Part shown: positions 53,740 through 62,128 of the stretch, piece by piece | How positions within the stretch are numbered: position 1 is the stretch's first letter | Layout of the letters: each line of letters starts with the position of its first letter | Assembly (NCBI RefSeq): GCF_003963535.1 | Contig: NZ_CP034539.1 | Coordinates: forward strand, 2,976,001-3,040,000 | Reading direction: 5' to 3' | Origin: Streptomyces cyaneochromogenes | GTDB lineage: Bacteria > Actinomycetota > Actinomycetes > Streptomycetales > Streptomycetaceae | Length of the DNA: 64,000 bases | Position numbers and translations under genes: made by a program | Notes under the pieces: generated by a model | Database searches by the model: none | What the model saw: the letters and a program-made list of their open reading frames with translations, nothing else | What the model was told of the DNA's origin: nothing

Positions 53740-54588
53740 ATGACGGCTGGCGCACGTGACCTCGAACCCGCCCGATCGGCAAAGGAGTTGTACGGCGCCG
53801 AACTTCGCCGACAGCGGCAGCTGAGCGGGATGTCCCTGGACCGTCTTTCGGCAGTGGTCAACTACAGCAAGACGCACCTGCACGGGGTGGAGACGGCGGA
53901 GAGGCTTCCGCTGCCGCCGATCTCGCAGAAGCTGGATGTGGCGTTCGGGACGGGGGCGTTGTTCCAGGGGTTATGGGGGGCCGTCAAGCGGGAGTACTCG
54001 CCCCGACGGTTCGATCACTGTCTGGAGCTGGAGGCGAAGGCGGTACGGATTCAGGAGTTCGGGGCAAGCATCATTCCTGGGCTGCTCCAGGCGGAACCGT
54101 ACATGCGGGCTTTGTTCCGCGCGTGCAACCCCGGGGCCGGGCCGGAAAAGATCAACAGCCTGATTGCGGCGCGCATGAGCCGCCAAGAGGTTCTGCATGC
54201 AGACAATCGGCCAGACGTTTGGTGGATTCTCAACGAGGCGGCTGTACGCCAGGCTGTGGGCGGTCCGGCGGTGATGCGGGAGCAACTCGCAGCACTGTTA
54301 CCGCTGGTTGAAACCGACCACACAACGATCCAAGTCGTCCCGTTCGATGTCGGCGCATGCCCCCTGATGAACGGCACACTCATCCTGCTGACCCTGCCGG
54401 ACAACTCCACCACCGTCTACCAGGAGGGCGCTGGCAGCGGGGAGGTCTTCGACGACAGGGAGACCGTCATGCGGCAGCTGCGCGACTACGATCGCATGAA
54501 AGCGTGCGCCCTTTCGCCGAAGGGTTCCGCAGCGTTGATCAAAGCGGCGATGGAGAACTTCAAGCCATGCGAGCCACCCCAGACCTGA
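53740..54588 (+). CDS. XRE-family helix-turn-helix regulator with DUF5753 sensor domain
   Basis: 282 residues. The HTH (about 20-75) has LYGAELRRQRQLSGMSLDRL and VNYSKTHLHGVETAERLP. The C-terminal DUF5753 domain has IPGLLQAEPYMRALF, ARMSRQEVLH, WWILNEAAVRQ and TIQVVPFDVGACPLMNGTLILL. This is the standard Streptomyces regulator type that travels with DUF397 partners. The ATG at 53740 follows AAGGAAG. No MAD1-type HTH gene lies upstream of the methyltransferase, so this protein could fill that role; that is inference. Confidence 0.85.
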   Translation: MTAGARDLEPARSAKELYGAELRRQRQLSGMSLDRLSAVVNYSKTHLHGVETAERLPLPPISQKLDVAFGTGALFQGLWGAVKREYSPRRFDHCLELEAKAVRIQEFGASIIPGLLQAEPYMRALFRACNPGAGPEKINSLIAARMSRQEVLHADNRPDVWWILNEAAVRQAVGGPAVMREQLAALLPLVETDHTTIQVVPFDVGACPLMNGTLILLTLPDNSTTVYQEGAGSGEVFDDRETVMRQLRDYDRMKACALSPKGSAALIKAAMENFKPCEPPQT

Positions 54589-54767
54589 GCGCCACTCAGT
54601 GGCGTAAGTCCAGCTACAGCGGCGGGCAACAAGGGGATGCCTGTGTCGAGGTCGCCGACGGCCTCGACGATCTCGTTCCCGTGCGTGACAGCAAGACGCC
54701 GCTCGCCCCCAGCCTGCTCTTCACCTCTAACGCATGGGAGGCGTTCGTCGCCTCAGTAAAGAGGTAG
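54567..54767 (+). CDS. DUF397 domain-containing protein
   Basis: 66 residues: WRKSSYSGGQQGDACVEVAD, VPVRDSKTP and a final FTSNAWEAFVASVK, which together define DUF397. The ATG at 54567 lies 22 bp inside the end of the XRE gene, so the two are co-translated. DUF397 proteins are believed to act with the paired XRE regulator as a two-part switch, sometimes with toxin-antitoxin-like behaviour. Confidence 0.85.
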   Translation: MRATPDLSATQWRKSSYSGGQQGDACVEVADGLDDLVPVRDSKTPLAPSLLFTSNAWEAFVASVKR

Positions 54768-54778
54768 ATCCACCGTCT

Positions 54779-54814
54779 GACGCCCCGCCCTGCATGCTTC
54801 CGGTGCGGGGCGTC
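54779..54814. terminator. strong hairpin ending the XRE-DUF397 transcript
   Basis: GACGCCCCGC (54779-54788) pairs perfectly with GCGGGGCGTC (54805-54814), a 10-bp GC stem with a 16-base loop. It starts 12 bp after the DUF397 stop and lies between two convergent transcripts. Confidence 0.75.
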
Positions 54815-54827
54815 GACACGTTCGCGT

Positions 54828-54853
54828 CTGTTCCGTAACATCACACGGAACAG
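54828..54853. terminator. second hairpin between the DUF397 and MAD5-like genes
   Basis: CTGTTCCGT (54828-54836) and ACGGAACAG (54845-54853) form a perfect 9-bp stem with an 8-base loop. It lies 13 bp beyond the stop of the minus-strand specificity-subunit gene and probably terminates the MAD2-5 operon. Being also a clean DNA palindrome, it could bind a protein. Confidence 0.6.
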
Positions 54854-54866
54854 AACCGCCCGTGTC

Positions 54867-56297
54867 TCAGCCCGCGCTGTGCTCCAACACGGCCCCCTCC
54901 AACAGCTCCAGGGCCCTGTCTTCCTTCTTGTCGGCCTCGTCCCGCTTCCGATAGGCAGCGCGGATCGTTTCCGCAATGCGTTCCCGGTCAGGTGCGGTCA
55001 GCACCGGCACCGGGATCTGGGCACGCAGACCCTCATGAATGTCCTGTTGCTTTCCGCCAGTCGACATGGAACGCAGCACACGGAACATGGCCTCGGAGCG
55101 AAGGAAGGCGAAGAGGTAGGCGCCGGGGATGTCCGAGGTGCCGCTCACCACCCGCAGAAAGTGCTGTGTGTACGCGTAGTCGAGCCACGAGCCGGTGACG
55201 AAGATCGCGCGGCAGAAGACCTCGTTCTCGCCCAGCGTGCCCTGCGACGGAATCATGACCGTCTCGTCCTCGGCGAAGATTCCCGGAGGCGCCTGGGTCG
55301 GGCTGATCCAACGCCCTTCAGGCCGAATCCAGAAACCCTGCCGCTGCCCGATGAGGCAGACTGCGCCGTGGCCGGGCTCCGCATCAACGCGCTTGAAACG
55401 CACTCCGGATCCGAGCTGGCCTCCTTTGCAGATCTCACCGAGAGTCACATACTCAGTCTCATCCCGCAGCCGCTTCAGAATCCGCTGAACCTTCGGCTGA
55501 TAGTTCAACGCCCGCAACGTCGTGGGCTTCAGCCCTCGCTGTGCAAAGCCCACATCCCGTGGCTGGTCATGCCACCGCAGGTCGAGCAGATCCTCAAGCC
55601 CCGCCGTCTTGAACAGATCCTCTGTCGCCCCGACCACGCCCTCCTGGGATTCCGTCCGCAGCGTGGCCGCCTCTTCGACCAGGTCGTGGATCTGTTCTTC
55701 CAGCGCGGAATCGAACCGCGGAACCGGCAGCCCCGAGATGTGATGCGGCTCGATGTGCTGAATGATCGCGCCGTACGCCTGACTGGCGACGATGGGGACG
55801 CCGAAACGGCTGCGCAGGAATGTGTTGAGGTATCCGGAGGGAATCCGCCCCGGATCCGGCTGCACCTTCATGACGTGCTGGGAGGACCAGATACCCGCCA
55901 TGTCCTTCCGGACGTAGGCCATTCGACCGATCGTCCCCGAACAGGAGATCAGGGTCATCCCCGGCTCGATCTCCAGGTATGGGAACTTTGCCGCGACCTT
56001 GCTCCGACTCAGCAACGGCAGGTGTGTGAAGTCCGCCTCCATCATGTCCGTACTGCCGAGGAACGGCACCGCGTGGTCCGGGTTGGTGACGTACACCCGG
56101 CTGAACTTGGGCCCGTTGAAGATCCCGCCATCGTGCCCGGCCGTCAGCTCACCCAACCGGTCCTTGTGAAGGGGCAACCGCTCCAACAACTTCCGCCCCT
56201 CGAACGCCCCCGACAAATACGGCGCCGCATCCATCCGCAGCCCCTGCTCCCGCAGCCAGCTGAGCCGTACCGGATTGTCCTTGGACGCGATCTTCAC
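54867..56297 (-). CDS. mad5: type I-like DNA specificity subunit, MAD5 of MADS
   Basis: 476 residues with the HsdS two-domain plan. The first target-recognition domain (about 20-190) has MTLISCSGTIGRMAYV and SSQHVMKVQPD. A helical spacer (about 195-230, LEEQIHDLVEEAATLRTES) follows. The second TRD starts near YVTLGEICKGGQLGSG and contains MIPSQGTLGENEVF and SMSTGGKQQDIHEG. A final helix RDEADKKEDRALELLEGAV is the second conserved region. It directs the methyltransferase to its DNA site. GTG 56297 overlaps the MAD4 stop (GTGA). Confidence 0.85.
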   Translation of the reverse strand: MKIASKDNPVRLSWLREQGLRMDAAPYLSGAFEGRKLLERLPLHKDRLGELTAGHDGGIFNGPKFSRVYVTNPDHAVPFLGSTDMMEADFTHLPLLSRSKVAAKFPYLEIEPGMTLISCSGTIGRMAYVRKDMAGIWSSQHVMKVQPDPGRIPSGYLNTFLRSRFGVPIVASQAYGAIIQHIEPHHISGLPVPRFDSALEEQIHDLVEEAATLRTESQEGVVGATEDLFKTAGLEDLLDLRWHDQPRDVGFAQRGLKPTTLRALNYQPKVQRILKRLRDETEYVTLGEICKGGQLGSGVRFKRVDAEPGHGAVCLIGQRQGFWIRPEGRWISPTQAPPGIFAEDETVMIPSQGTLGENEVFCRAIFVTGSWLDYAYTQHFLRVVSGTSDIPGAYLFAFLRSEAMFRVLRSMSTGGKQQDIHEGLRAQIPVPVLTAPDRERIAETIRAAYRKRDEADKKEDRALELLEGAVLEHSAG

Positions 56298-57067
56298 TGC
56301 GCGCGCTCCGTCGTCGAGGTCGTCGTGTTCATTCTGCTCGCCGGGAACCAGTCCGCCAGCGTCGTCATCAGGTGCTGGAACGAGGCGTCTGTACAGCGGC
56401 GTACGGACGGAACCTGTTCCGCGAAGCGCCGGAAGATGCCGTTGCTCATGTCACCGATGTACTTCATCTTGTGCAGGAACTCGACGGCGCCCTTGGGATC
56501 GTCGGGCTTGGCCTGGCCTGCCTCCCACAGCCCGGCCTCCTCCAGCACCTGCCGCGGCGTGCGCTCGTCACCGCGCCTCGGCCGCCACACCAACGCCTTT
56601 TTGATCACCTCGGTATGGTCGGACCAGAACCAGTTCTCCAGCTCGGGTTCGATGACGACCACCGCGTACTGCGGCCAGAGATCCTCCAGCTGATCCCCGA
56701 TGCGCTTGCGGATCCCGTCGGGCGGCAGCGGATTGTCGTAGGCGTGATCCTGTACGACGATCGCGCGTCGGTATTCACCCCGCCAGGGCTGAAGCAGCTC
56801 GCCGGCCCGCAGCGGCAGCTCGGAGTCCTTGTGCGGGGCGAGCTTGATGTCCCGTCTGCCGTCGAAGACGAACGGTCCGCAGCCGAGCTTGTGGTGAATG
56901 TCCGTGCGGCCCAGGAACGCGCCGATCATGGCCTTCATGCCCTGATCGGCGACGAAGAAGACCACGTCCCGCTTCCCGGACTCGTCCACGGGCGCGACCG
57001 CCTGCCGGGGAACCGGCGCGGTCGTGTTCCCCCCGTGCCCTGCACGCCGTCCGGCCCTCTTGCTCAC
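56294..57067 (-). CDS. mad4: MADS defence protein MAD4 (TOPRIM/DUF4276-like)
   Basis: 257 residues. KRDVVFFVADQGMKAMIGAF near the N-terminus, AIVVQDHAYDNP in the middle, and AVVVIEPELENWFW later resemble the acidic strand-end motifs of small TOPRIM/DUF4276 proteins that partner AAA ATPases of the OLD/RloA type. GTG 57067 overlaps the ATPase stop by GTGA, and its own stop overlaps MAD5. The tight coupling to a recombination-type ATPase suggests the two act together as a nuclease module. Confidence 0.7.
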   Translation of the reverse strand: MSKRAGRRAGHGGNTTAPVPRQAVAPVDESGKRDVVFFVADQGMKAMIGAFLGRTDIHHKLGCGPFVFDGRRDIKLAPHKDSELPLRAGELLQPWRGEYRRAIVVQDHAYDNPLPPDGIRKRIGDQLEDLWPQYAVVVIEPELENWFWSDHTEVIKKALVWRPRRGDERTPRQVLEEAGLWEAGQAKPDDPKGAVEFLHKMKYIGDMSNGIFRRFAEQVPSVRRCTDASFQHLMTTLADWFPASRMNTTTSTTERAQ

Positions 57068-58392
57068 TCGAACACCCCCGTGGCGAACAACGTCCCCAGA
57101 TCCAGGTCTCCCTGCCAGTCGGCAAGCCGCGGATGCCGGTCGCCGCGTACGACGGTGACGGCCCCGGTGTCGTAGTCGACGCGGGTGGCCAGCACATGGG
57201 GCAACTCCACGTTGGCCAGGACCAGCGGCGACTGGGTGGCCACGAGCACCTGGCAGTCCCGTACCGCCTGGAGCGCCTGCATGACGATCTCGATGGCCTG
57301 CGGATAGATGCCGTTCTCCGGCTCTTCGGTGACCAGGAGGGCCGGCGGGTCGGGCAGGTAGGGGATCAGGGCCAGCGCGAACACGCGCAGGGTGCCGTCG
57401 GACAGGCCGGAGGAAGTGACCTCGTGGCCGCCGGCGTAGGTCACGCGGAAGTACGCGTGGTGGTCGTCCTCGCGTTCCACGACGTCGATGTCCTGGACCT
57501 GCGGCAGGGCGATCCTGACCAGGTCCACCCAGGCGTCGTACAGCTCCTTGTCCGCGCCCTTGAGGCCCAGAGCCAGCCATGGCGTGTTGCGGCCCACCGG
57601 GTCGAGCCGGGGTGTGCGGCCGGCGGGCGGGGCGGCCTGGCGCAGCGCGGCCCAGTCGGGGGCGTAGAAGAGCGTTCCCTCACGGAGAAGGGAACGGAAC
57701 CACAGGGCCGCCGGGAAGTGCGCCTCGTCGAACGGAACCGTGTCCAGCGCCAGCCGACTGTGCGGGCTCTGCCAGGTCAGCGGAGGCTGTTCCCCGGTCT
57801 CCGAGGTGAACCGCGCAACTGGGCCGCCAGTGCGGGCGATCACCGGGCGCCAGTTCTCCTCCCACGCCCAACGGACCCGGCGGCTGCCTCCTCGCCCGGT
57901 GATCACGGTCTCGTCCGGGTCCTCAAAAGCCCGCTCGCCGGGAACCGGACGCACCGGATGCTCCTCGGGGAACAGCACCAGGTACTCCCCCGCGATCTCC
58001 AGCCCCCGGCCGCCCTCGACCGGCGCGAGATGGAGCTCGTAGCGGAGATGGGTCGGCAGCGGGAGGCGCGGGTTGCGGGTGGCCTCGGCGAGGAGTTCGG
58101 TGATCTCCTCCGGGAGCCGCGCCTCCAGAGCGAAACCGAAGCCGCCGTCCCGGCCCCGGTGGGCGGGCTCGGTGAGGGACTGAGCGCGGGGTGGGCGGCC
58201 GGTGCGGGAGGACGGCCGTAGGAACGCGTCCTCGATCCGCTCGACACCCAGCAGCTCTGCAAGCAGCACTGGAATGTCGAGCAGGGTGCTCTTGCCGGAA
58301 CCGTTGGCCCCGGCCAGCACGTGGAAGCCAGCCAGGTCGACGGCGAGATCTTCGAAGCAGCGGTAGTTGTAGGCCTCGATGCGGGTGATCAT
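57064..58392 (-). CDS. mad3: AAA ATPase of the ABC/SMC-like (AAA_21) class, MAD3 of MADS
   Basis: 442 residues. It begins MITRIEAYNYRCFEDLAVDL; Walker A is LAGANGSGKSTLLD (about 31), the ABC-type signature is TSSGLSDGTLRVFA (about 327), Walker B is LLVTEEPENGIYP (about 352), and LVATQSPLVL is the switch region. This is the RecF/OLD-like ATPase layout without a long coiled coil. The ATG overlaps the methyltransferase stop (ATGA). Paired with MAD4, it resembles OLD/Gabija-type ATPase-TOPRIM pairs on separate polypeptides. Confidence 0.85.
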   Translation of the reverse strand: MITRIEAYNYRCFEDLAVDLAGFHVLAGANGSGKSTLLDIPVLLAELLGVERIEDAFLRPSSRTGRPPRAQSLTEPAHRGRDGGFGFALEARLPEEITELLAEATRNPRLPLPTHLRYELHLAPVEGGRGLEIAGEYLVLFPEEHPVRPVPGERAFEDPDETVITGRGGSRRVRWAWEENWRPVIARTGGPVARFTSETGEQPPLTWQSPHSRLALDTVPFDEAHFPAALWFRSLLREGTLFYAPDWAALRQAAPPAGRTPRLDPVGRNTPWLALGLKGADKELYDAWVDLVRIALPQVQDIDVVEREDDHHAYFRVTYAGGHEVTSSGLSDGTLRVFALALIPYLPDPPALLVTEEPENGIYPQAIEIVMQALQAVRDCQVLVATQSPLVLANVELPHVLATRVDYDTGAVTVVRGDRHPRLADWQGDLDLGTLFATGVFE

Positions 58393-60593
58393 GCGCCCGC
58401 ATTCCAGGGGAACTCGTGGGCGTGGCGCTCCTTGAACTTGTGGTAGGCCTCGGCGATCTTCGGCAGGTCGTTATCGACCGTCGGCTCACGGCGCCGGATC
58501 TCACGCGGCACTTCGACACCACCGATGCGCAGGATCTCGCGCTCCGTCTTCTCCTCGGTCACAATCTCGCCGTCCGGCGTGCGTACGAAGACCTTGTTCC
58601 CGCGCCGGTCGATGCCAACCTTCTCGGCGACGGCCATGAACACCGGATAGTCCGCGGCACCGAACTCGATCTCCTCCTGCCGCTCCTGCGCGGTCTTGCG
58701 GCGCAGGAAGAGAAGGGTGGTGAGGATGTTGACGTTGGCCTCGGCGATGAAGGTCTCCACGGGAAGCTCCACACTGCCCAAGACCCAGCATTGGTCGAGG
58801 ATGTAGCGCCGGACCGCCTCGTCGGAGGGTCCGGGGTTGGAGAGGATGCCGTTCGGCAGGACGATGCCGATACGTCCGCCGGGCCGCACCCACTCGACCG
58901 CCCGCTGGACGAAGAGCTGCTCCGGGGAGACCGCGTTGGCTTCTCCCGCCCTGAGCAGCTCGTTGGTCCTCTTATCGCGGGTCCAGTTATAGGCGACACC
59001 GAACTGGCCGCCGGTCTTGCGGAACCTCGTGAGGATCATGTCCTCAGACACGGGGATGTCGGAGCCGAACGGCGGGTTCGTCATCAGCACGTCCACCGCT
59101 CCAAGCCCTATCTGCGGGAAGCGCATCGCCTCGTCGTTGCCCTGCAGATGACTGTCCGGGAAGGCGAGGGAGTCCATGTGGAAGGCGTGTCCAGCCGTGT
59201 CGGTGAGCGTCATGAGGCTCATCACGGTGGCCCGGCGCAGGAAGGGGTCGAAGTCGGCACCGAAGAGGTGCTTGTCCGCGTAGGCGGCCAGCTTTCGACG
59301 ATGGTCGGCCATCCTCCTGGCCAGCTCCTGAGGGTTGGTGAAAGTGCCGTTACCCTCTTCCTCCTGCCACCTGCGCAACAGGTGGTTGAGGGTCTCCCTC
59401 AGGAAGCCTCCCGTGCCGCAGCACGGGTCGAAGACTGTCTCGTGCTCCTGCGGGTCCAGAATGTCGACGACCAACTTCACCGCTTCGTTCGGCGTGAAGT
59501 ACTGGCCTCGGTCGCCCCGCAGGTTGTCACCGACCAGCTCCTGGTAGGCGACTCCCTTGGCGTCGATGTCGGTACTGCCCAGGTCGTAAGGGGCCAGCTC
59601 GCCCACGATGAATGTGAGGGCGGGGTCGGTCAGGGTCAGCTCGTCGCGGTGGTCGAAGAGTCCTTGGTCCGCGTAGAACTTCTTCACCTCCTTGAAGAGG
59701 TCCCTGACCCGGCCCGCCACCTCGGGGCTGCCCGCCCTGCGCTTGGCACCGGTGGCAGTGGTCTCGGTGCGCACCAGGTCGGCGACGTCGATGCGGAAGC
59801 GCGGGTCCTCGCCGTGTTCACGGACCCGACGCTCGTCGTAGATCTTTGCGAACAGGACGTAGAGGAACTGCCAGAACGCCGCGTCCTTGGGCAGTCCCTC
59901 GTTGCCATGGATGTAGTTGTGGCAGCGGCGGAACGCGAAGCGGAGCATGTACTTGTCCGCTCGCCTGATCTCCTTTAGCGAGGAGGCGGCACCTGTGGCA
60001 TCGAACGCTGAGTCGTCGCCCCGCGGCCAGTTCGGCAGCGGCCGGAAGCGGTCCTCGAACCGGGACTTCCGGCCCTCGTCGTCGCGCTGGACCTTCTCGA
60101 CGAAGTACAGGTCGATGTCGTCGGTCCACAGCCCGAGATGGCATGCCGGGCCTGCCGCGGTCATCAAGGTCTCGAGCTCGTCGATGTCCGACTTCGCCTG
60201 CTCGTGCGTACGGATCTTGGTGACCGTGCGGCCGGTCCGGGGACGCGGCTTGGTGATCACGATGCGGCGGAGGTGCTCCTGGGTCTTCGGCTGCCCCGGA
60301 GCGAAGATCGCGATGCTGACCTTCTTGCGCGTCTTGCGACCCCCCTCGGGCGCCGGAAGCTCGATCACGTAGTCCCGCTTCATGTCGTCCGGGTTGATCC
60401 CGTACTGGTGCACGAGAACCCGGGCGATGTGCTGGCGGACCCTCTCGGCCTCGGTCAGCTTCAGTATGTCCTGGCCGGTGATGTAGTCGATCGTCTCGTC
60501 ATCGCCGAGCGCGCGCGGCGGCGCAGCCCCGCCAGAGCGCGCCTTGGGCACCTCCGGCACGGAAAAACCAAGGCCAAGCTGCTCGTCCGCCAT
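58389..60593 (-). CDS. mad2: type I-like N6-adenine DNA methyltransferase, MAD2 of MADS
   Basis: 734 residues. SAM motif I is VFDPCCGTGGFLRE (about 393), catalytic motif IV is DVLMTNPPFGSD (about 503), and a helical HsdM N-terminal bundle precedes it (DKYMLRFAFRRCHNYIH). The first about 170 residues are an extra domain like the HsdR N-terminal nuclease fold (VRQHIARVLVHQYGI..., KKVSIAIFAP, RRIVITKP), but the catalytic D and ExK positions read S and TK, so it is probably inactive. It is first in the MAD2-5 operon. With MAD5 it marks self DNA. No restriction subunit is present. Confidence 0.88.
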   Translation of the reverse strand: MADEQLGLGFSVPEVPKARSGGAAPPRALGDDETIDYITGQDILKLTEAERVRQHIARVLVHQYGINPDDMKRDYVIELPAPEGGRKTRKKVSIAIFAPGQPKTQEHLRRIVITKPRPRTGRTVTKIRTHEQAKSDIDELETLMTAAGPACHLGLWTDDIDLYFVEKVQRDDEGRKSRFEDRFRPLPNWPRGDDSAFDATGAASSLKEIRRADKYMLRFAFRRCHNYIHGNEGLPKDAAFWQFLYVLFAKIYDERRVREHGEDPRFRIDVADLVRTETTATGAKRRAGSPEVAGRVRDLFKEVKKFYADQGLFDHRDELTLTDPALTFIVGELAPYDLGSTDIDAKGVAYQELVGDNLRGDRGQYFTPNEAVKLVVDILDPQEHETVFDPCCGTGGFLRETLNHLLRRWQEEEGNGTFTNPQELARRMADHRRKLAAYADKHLFGADFDPFLRRATVMSLMTLTDTAGHAFHMDSLAFPDSHLQGNDEAMRFPQIGLGAVDVLMTNPPFGSDIPVSEDMILTRFRKTGGQFGVAYNWTRDKRTNELLRAGEANAVSPEQLFVQRAVEWVRPGGRIGIVLPNGILSNPGPSDEAVRRYILDQCWVLGSVELPVETFIAEANVNILTTLLFLRRKTAQERQEEIEFGAADYPVFMAVAEKVGIDRRGNKVFVRTPDGEIVTEEKTEREILRIGGVEVPREIRRREPTVDNDLPKIAEAYHKFKERHAHEFPWNAGA

Positions 60594-60667
60594 ATGCGCC
60601 GTCTACTCCGTCCCCGTCTCCACCACGCCCGACCTGTGCTCCGCGACGGGCCTGTCCACTGTGCGGA

Positions 60668-60688
60668 CCCACCTTACGGCGTGGTGGG
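60668..60688. promoter_or_regulatory. dyad CCCACC-N9-GGTGGG upstream of the methyltransferase operon
   Basis: CCCACC (60668-60673) and GGTGGG (60683-60688) lie 75 bp before the mad2-like start, in the gap 60594-60813 between that gene and rnpB. The gap contains no gene. The dyad may be an operator for the MAD2-5 operon. Confidence 0.4.
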
Positions 60689-60813
60689 GAACACCATTCG
60701 CGGCGTGAGCCGGAACGCCGAGTAAACCGGGTCGCCGCTTCTAACGGTGCCGCTTCCAGGGCATGCCGGGCAGAGGCAATTCACCCAGCGCATTGGGCTG
60801 CTGCTGGCAGCGG

Positions 60814-61230
60814 CAGACGAGTCGGGCTGTACGCCGGGTTCTGTTCCGAGGGGTTCTCGCGAACCCCCCGGCGACGGCCATCCATCTAGGACCGGCGTTA
60901 CCACCGGCCTCCTGCGGTCTACCCGCGGACTCAGGCGGGCAGCCCTCGAACGTCCGCGCAGAGTCGCCCCTCTTTCGAGAAGGCGGCTCCTCTTGACCTT
61001 GCTCCGGGTGGGGTTTACCTAGCTGCCCAGGTCGCCCTGGGCACTGGTGGTCTCTTACACCACCGTTTCACCCTTACCCGGCGCCGAAGCGCCGGGCGGT
61101 TTGCTTTCTGTGGCACTGTCCCGCGGGTTACCCCGGGTGGCCGTTAGCCATCACCCTGCCCTGTGGAGCCCGGACGTTCCTCGGGAAGCCCCTGAAGGGA
61201 CTCCACGCGGCCGTCCGCCCGGCTCGTCTG
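60814..61230 (-). ncRNA. rnpB: RNase P RNA (bacterial type A)
   Basis: Catalytic RNA that matures tRNA 5' ends, about 417 nt. Visible on the minus strand are: P1 formed by CAGACGAG (5' end, 61230) and CTCGTCTG (3' end, 60814); the universally conserved GAGGAACGTCCGGGCTCC near the 5' end (about 61160-61190); CACAGAAAGCAAACCGCC; GGTAAGGGTGAAACGGTGGTGTAAGAGAC in pieces; and the 3' core GTAGACCGCAGGAG followed by CTAGATGGATGGCC. The ends are set by P1 pairing and may be off by a few bases. It forms the right border of the defence island and overlaps the end of the EamA gene by 87 bp. Confidence 0.95.
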
Positions 61231-62109
61231 CCGTGTGGACCATGTTACCGGCCTGCGGGGGGCTGCCGTCGCCAGGACGGATCCGGCGAGGATCAGGGCG
61301 AACGCGGCCAGGACCCCCGCCGTCAGGGGCTCGTCCAGGAACAGGGCCCCGGCGGCCACCGCGACCGCCGGGTTGACGTACGTGAAGACCGTCGCCCGCG
61401 TCGGGCCGACCTCCTTGATCAGTTCCAGGAACGCCACGAAGGCGACCGCCGTGCAGATCACGCCGAGGGCGGCCAGGGCCGTCAATGCCTCGGCCGAGGG
61501 CATCGAGGACGGCCAGGTCAGCGCCGCCGCGGGGGCGTACACCAGCGCCGCCAGGGTCAGGCAGGCCGCCGTGAGGTGGAGGGACGGCACGTCTCGCAGC
61601 CACCTCGCCGCTATCAGCGGAGCCGTCGCGTAGCCCAGCACCGTCAGCAGCACCTCCGCCAGCGAGCGGGCGTCGCCGCCGGTCAGGTGCGGGACCGTGA
61701 GGGTCGCCACGCCGGCCAGGCCCAGGGTGAGGCCGGTCAGGCGGCGGACGCCCAGGTGTTCCGTTGCGCCGAAGAAGCGGGCAAGCGCGACGCCGACGAT
61801 CGGGACGCCGGCGATCAGCAGGCCCGCCGTCGAGCTGGAGAGGTGGCGTTCGGCGTCCGTCAACGTCCACCAGGGGCCGATGATCTCTATGCACGCGAAG
61901 GCCAGCATCGGGCGCCAGTGCGTCCGGACCGTCCGGGTCAGGCCTCCCTGGCGGATCGCGAAGGGGAGCAGGAGCGCGGCGGCGAGCGCGCAGCGCGTGA
62001 ACACCACCACCGACGGGGAGACCTCCCCCACCGCCACCTTGATCATCAGATACGGGACGCCCCAGACCACGCCCATCAGGGCGAACAGAAACCAGCCGCG
62101 TGCAGTCAT
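61144..62109 (-). CDS. EamA-family (DMT superfamily) transporter
   Basis: 321 residues, ten hydrophobic helices in two EamA repeats: FLFALMGVVWGVPYLMIKVA and LTALAALGVICTAVAFVAFL through PTRATVFTYVNPAVAV. It is probably a small-metabolite or amino-acid exporter. The last about 45 residues (from APRRPVTW on) are hydrophilic, and the final 87 bp lie inside rnpB, so the tail sequence is dictated by the RNA gene. It converges with nothing; the AraC regulator lies 19 bp upstream on the same strand. Confidence 0.88.
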   Translation of the reverse strand: MTARGWFLFALMGVVWGVPYLMIKVAVGEVSPSVVVFTRCALAAALLLPFAIRQGGLTRTVRTHWRPMLAFACIEIIGPWWTLTDAERHLSSSTAGLLIAGVPIVGVALARFFGATEHLGVRRLTGLTLGLAGVATLTVPHLTGGDARSLAEVLLTVLGYATAPLIAARWLRDVPSLHLTAACLTLAALVYAPAAALTWPSSMPSAEALTALAALGVICTAVAFVAFLELIKEVGPTRATVFTYVNPAVAVAAGALFLDEPLTAGVLAAFALILAGSVLATAAPRRPVTWSTRQTSRADGRVESLQGLPEERPGSTGQGDG

Positions 62110-62128
62110 GCGGCGAGTTTCGGCCCCC

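Noticed and set aside
60674..60904. 76-codon open frame upstream of the methyltransferase, considered as a missing MAD1
   Set aside because: It runs into the 3' end of rnpB and lacks any helix-turn-helix pattern.
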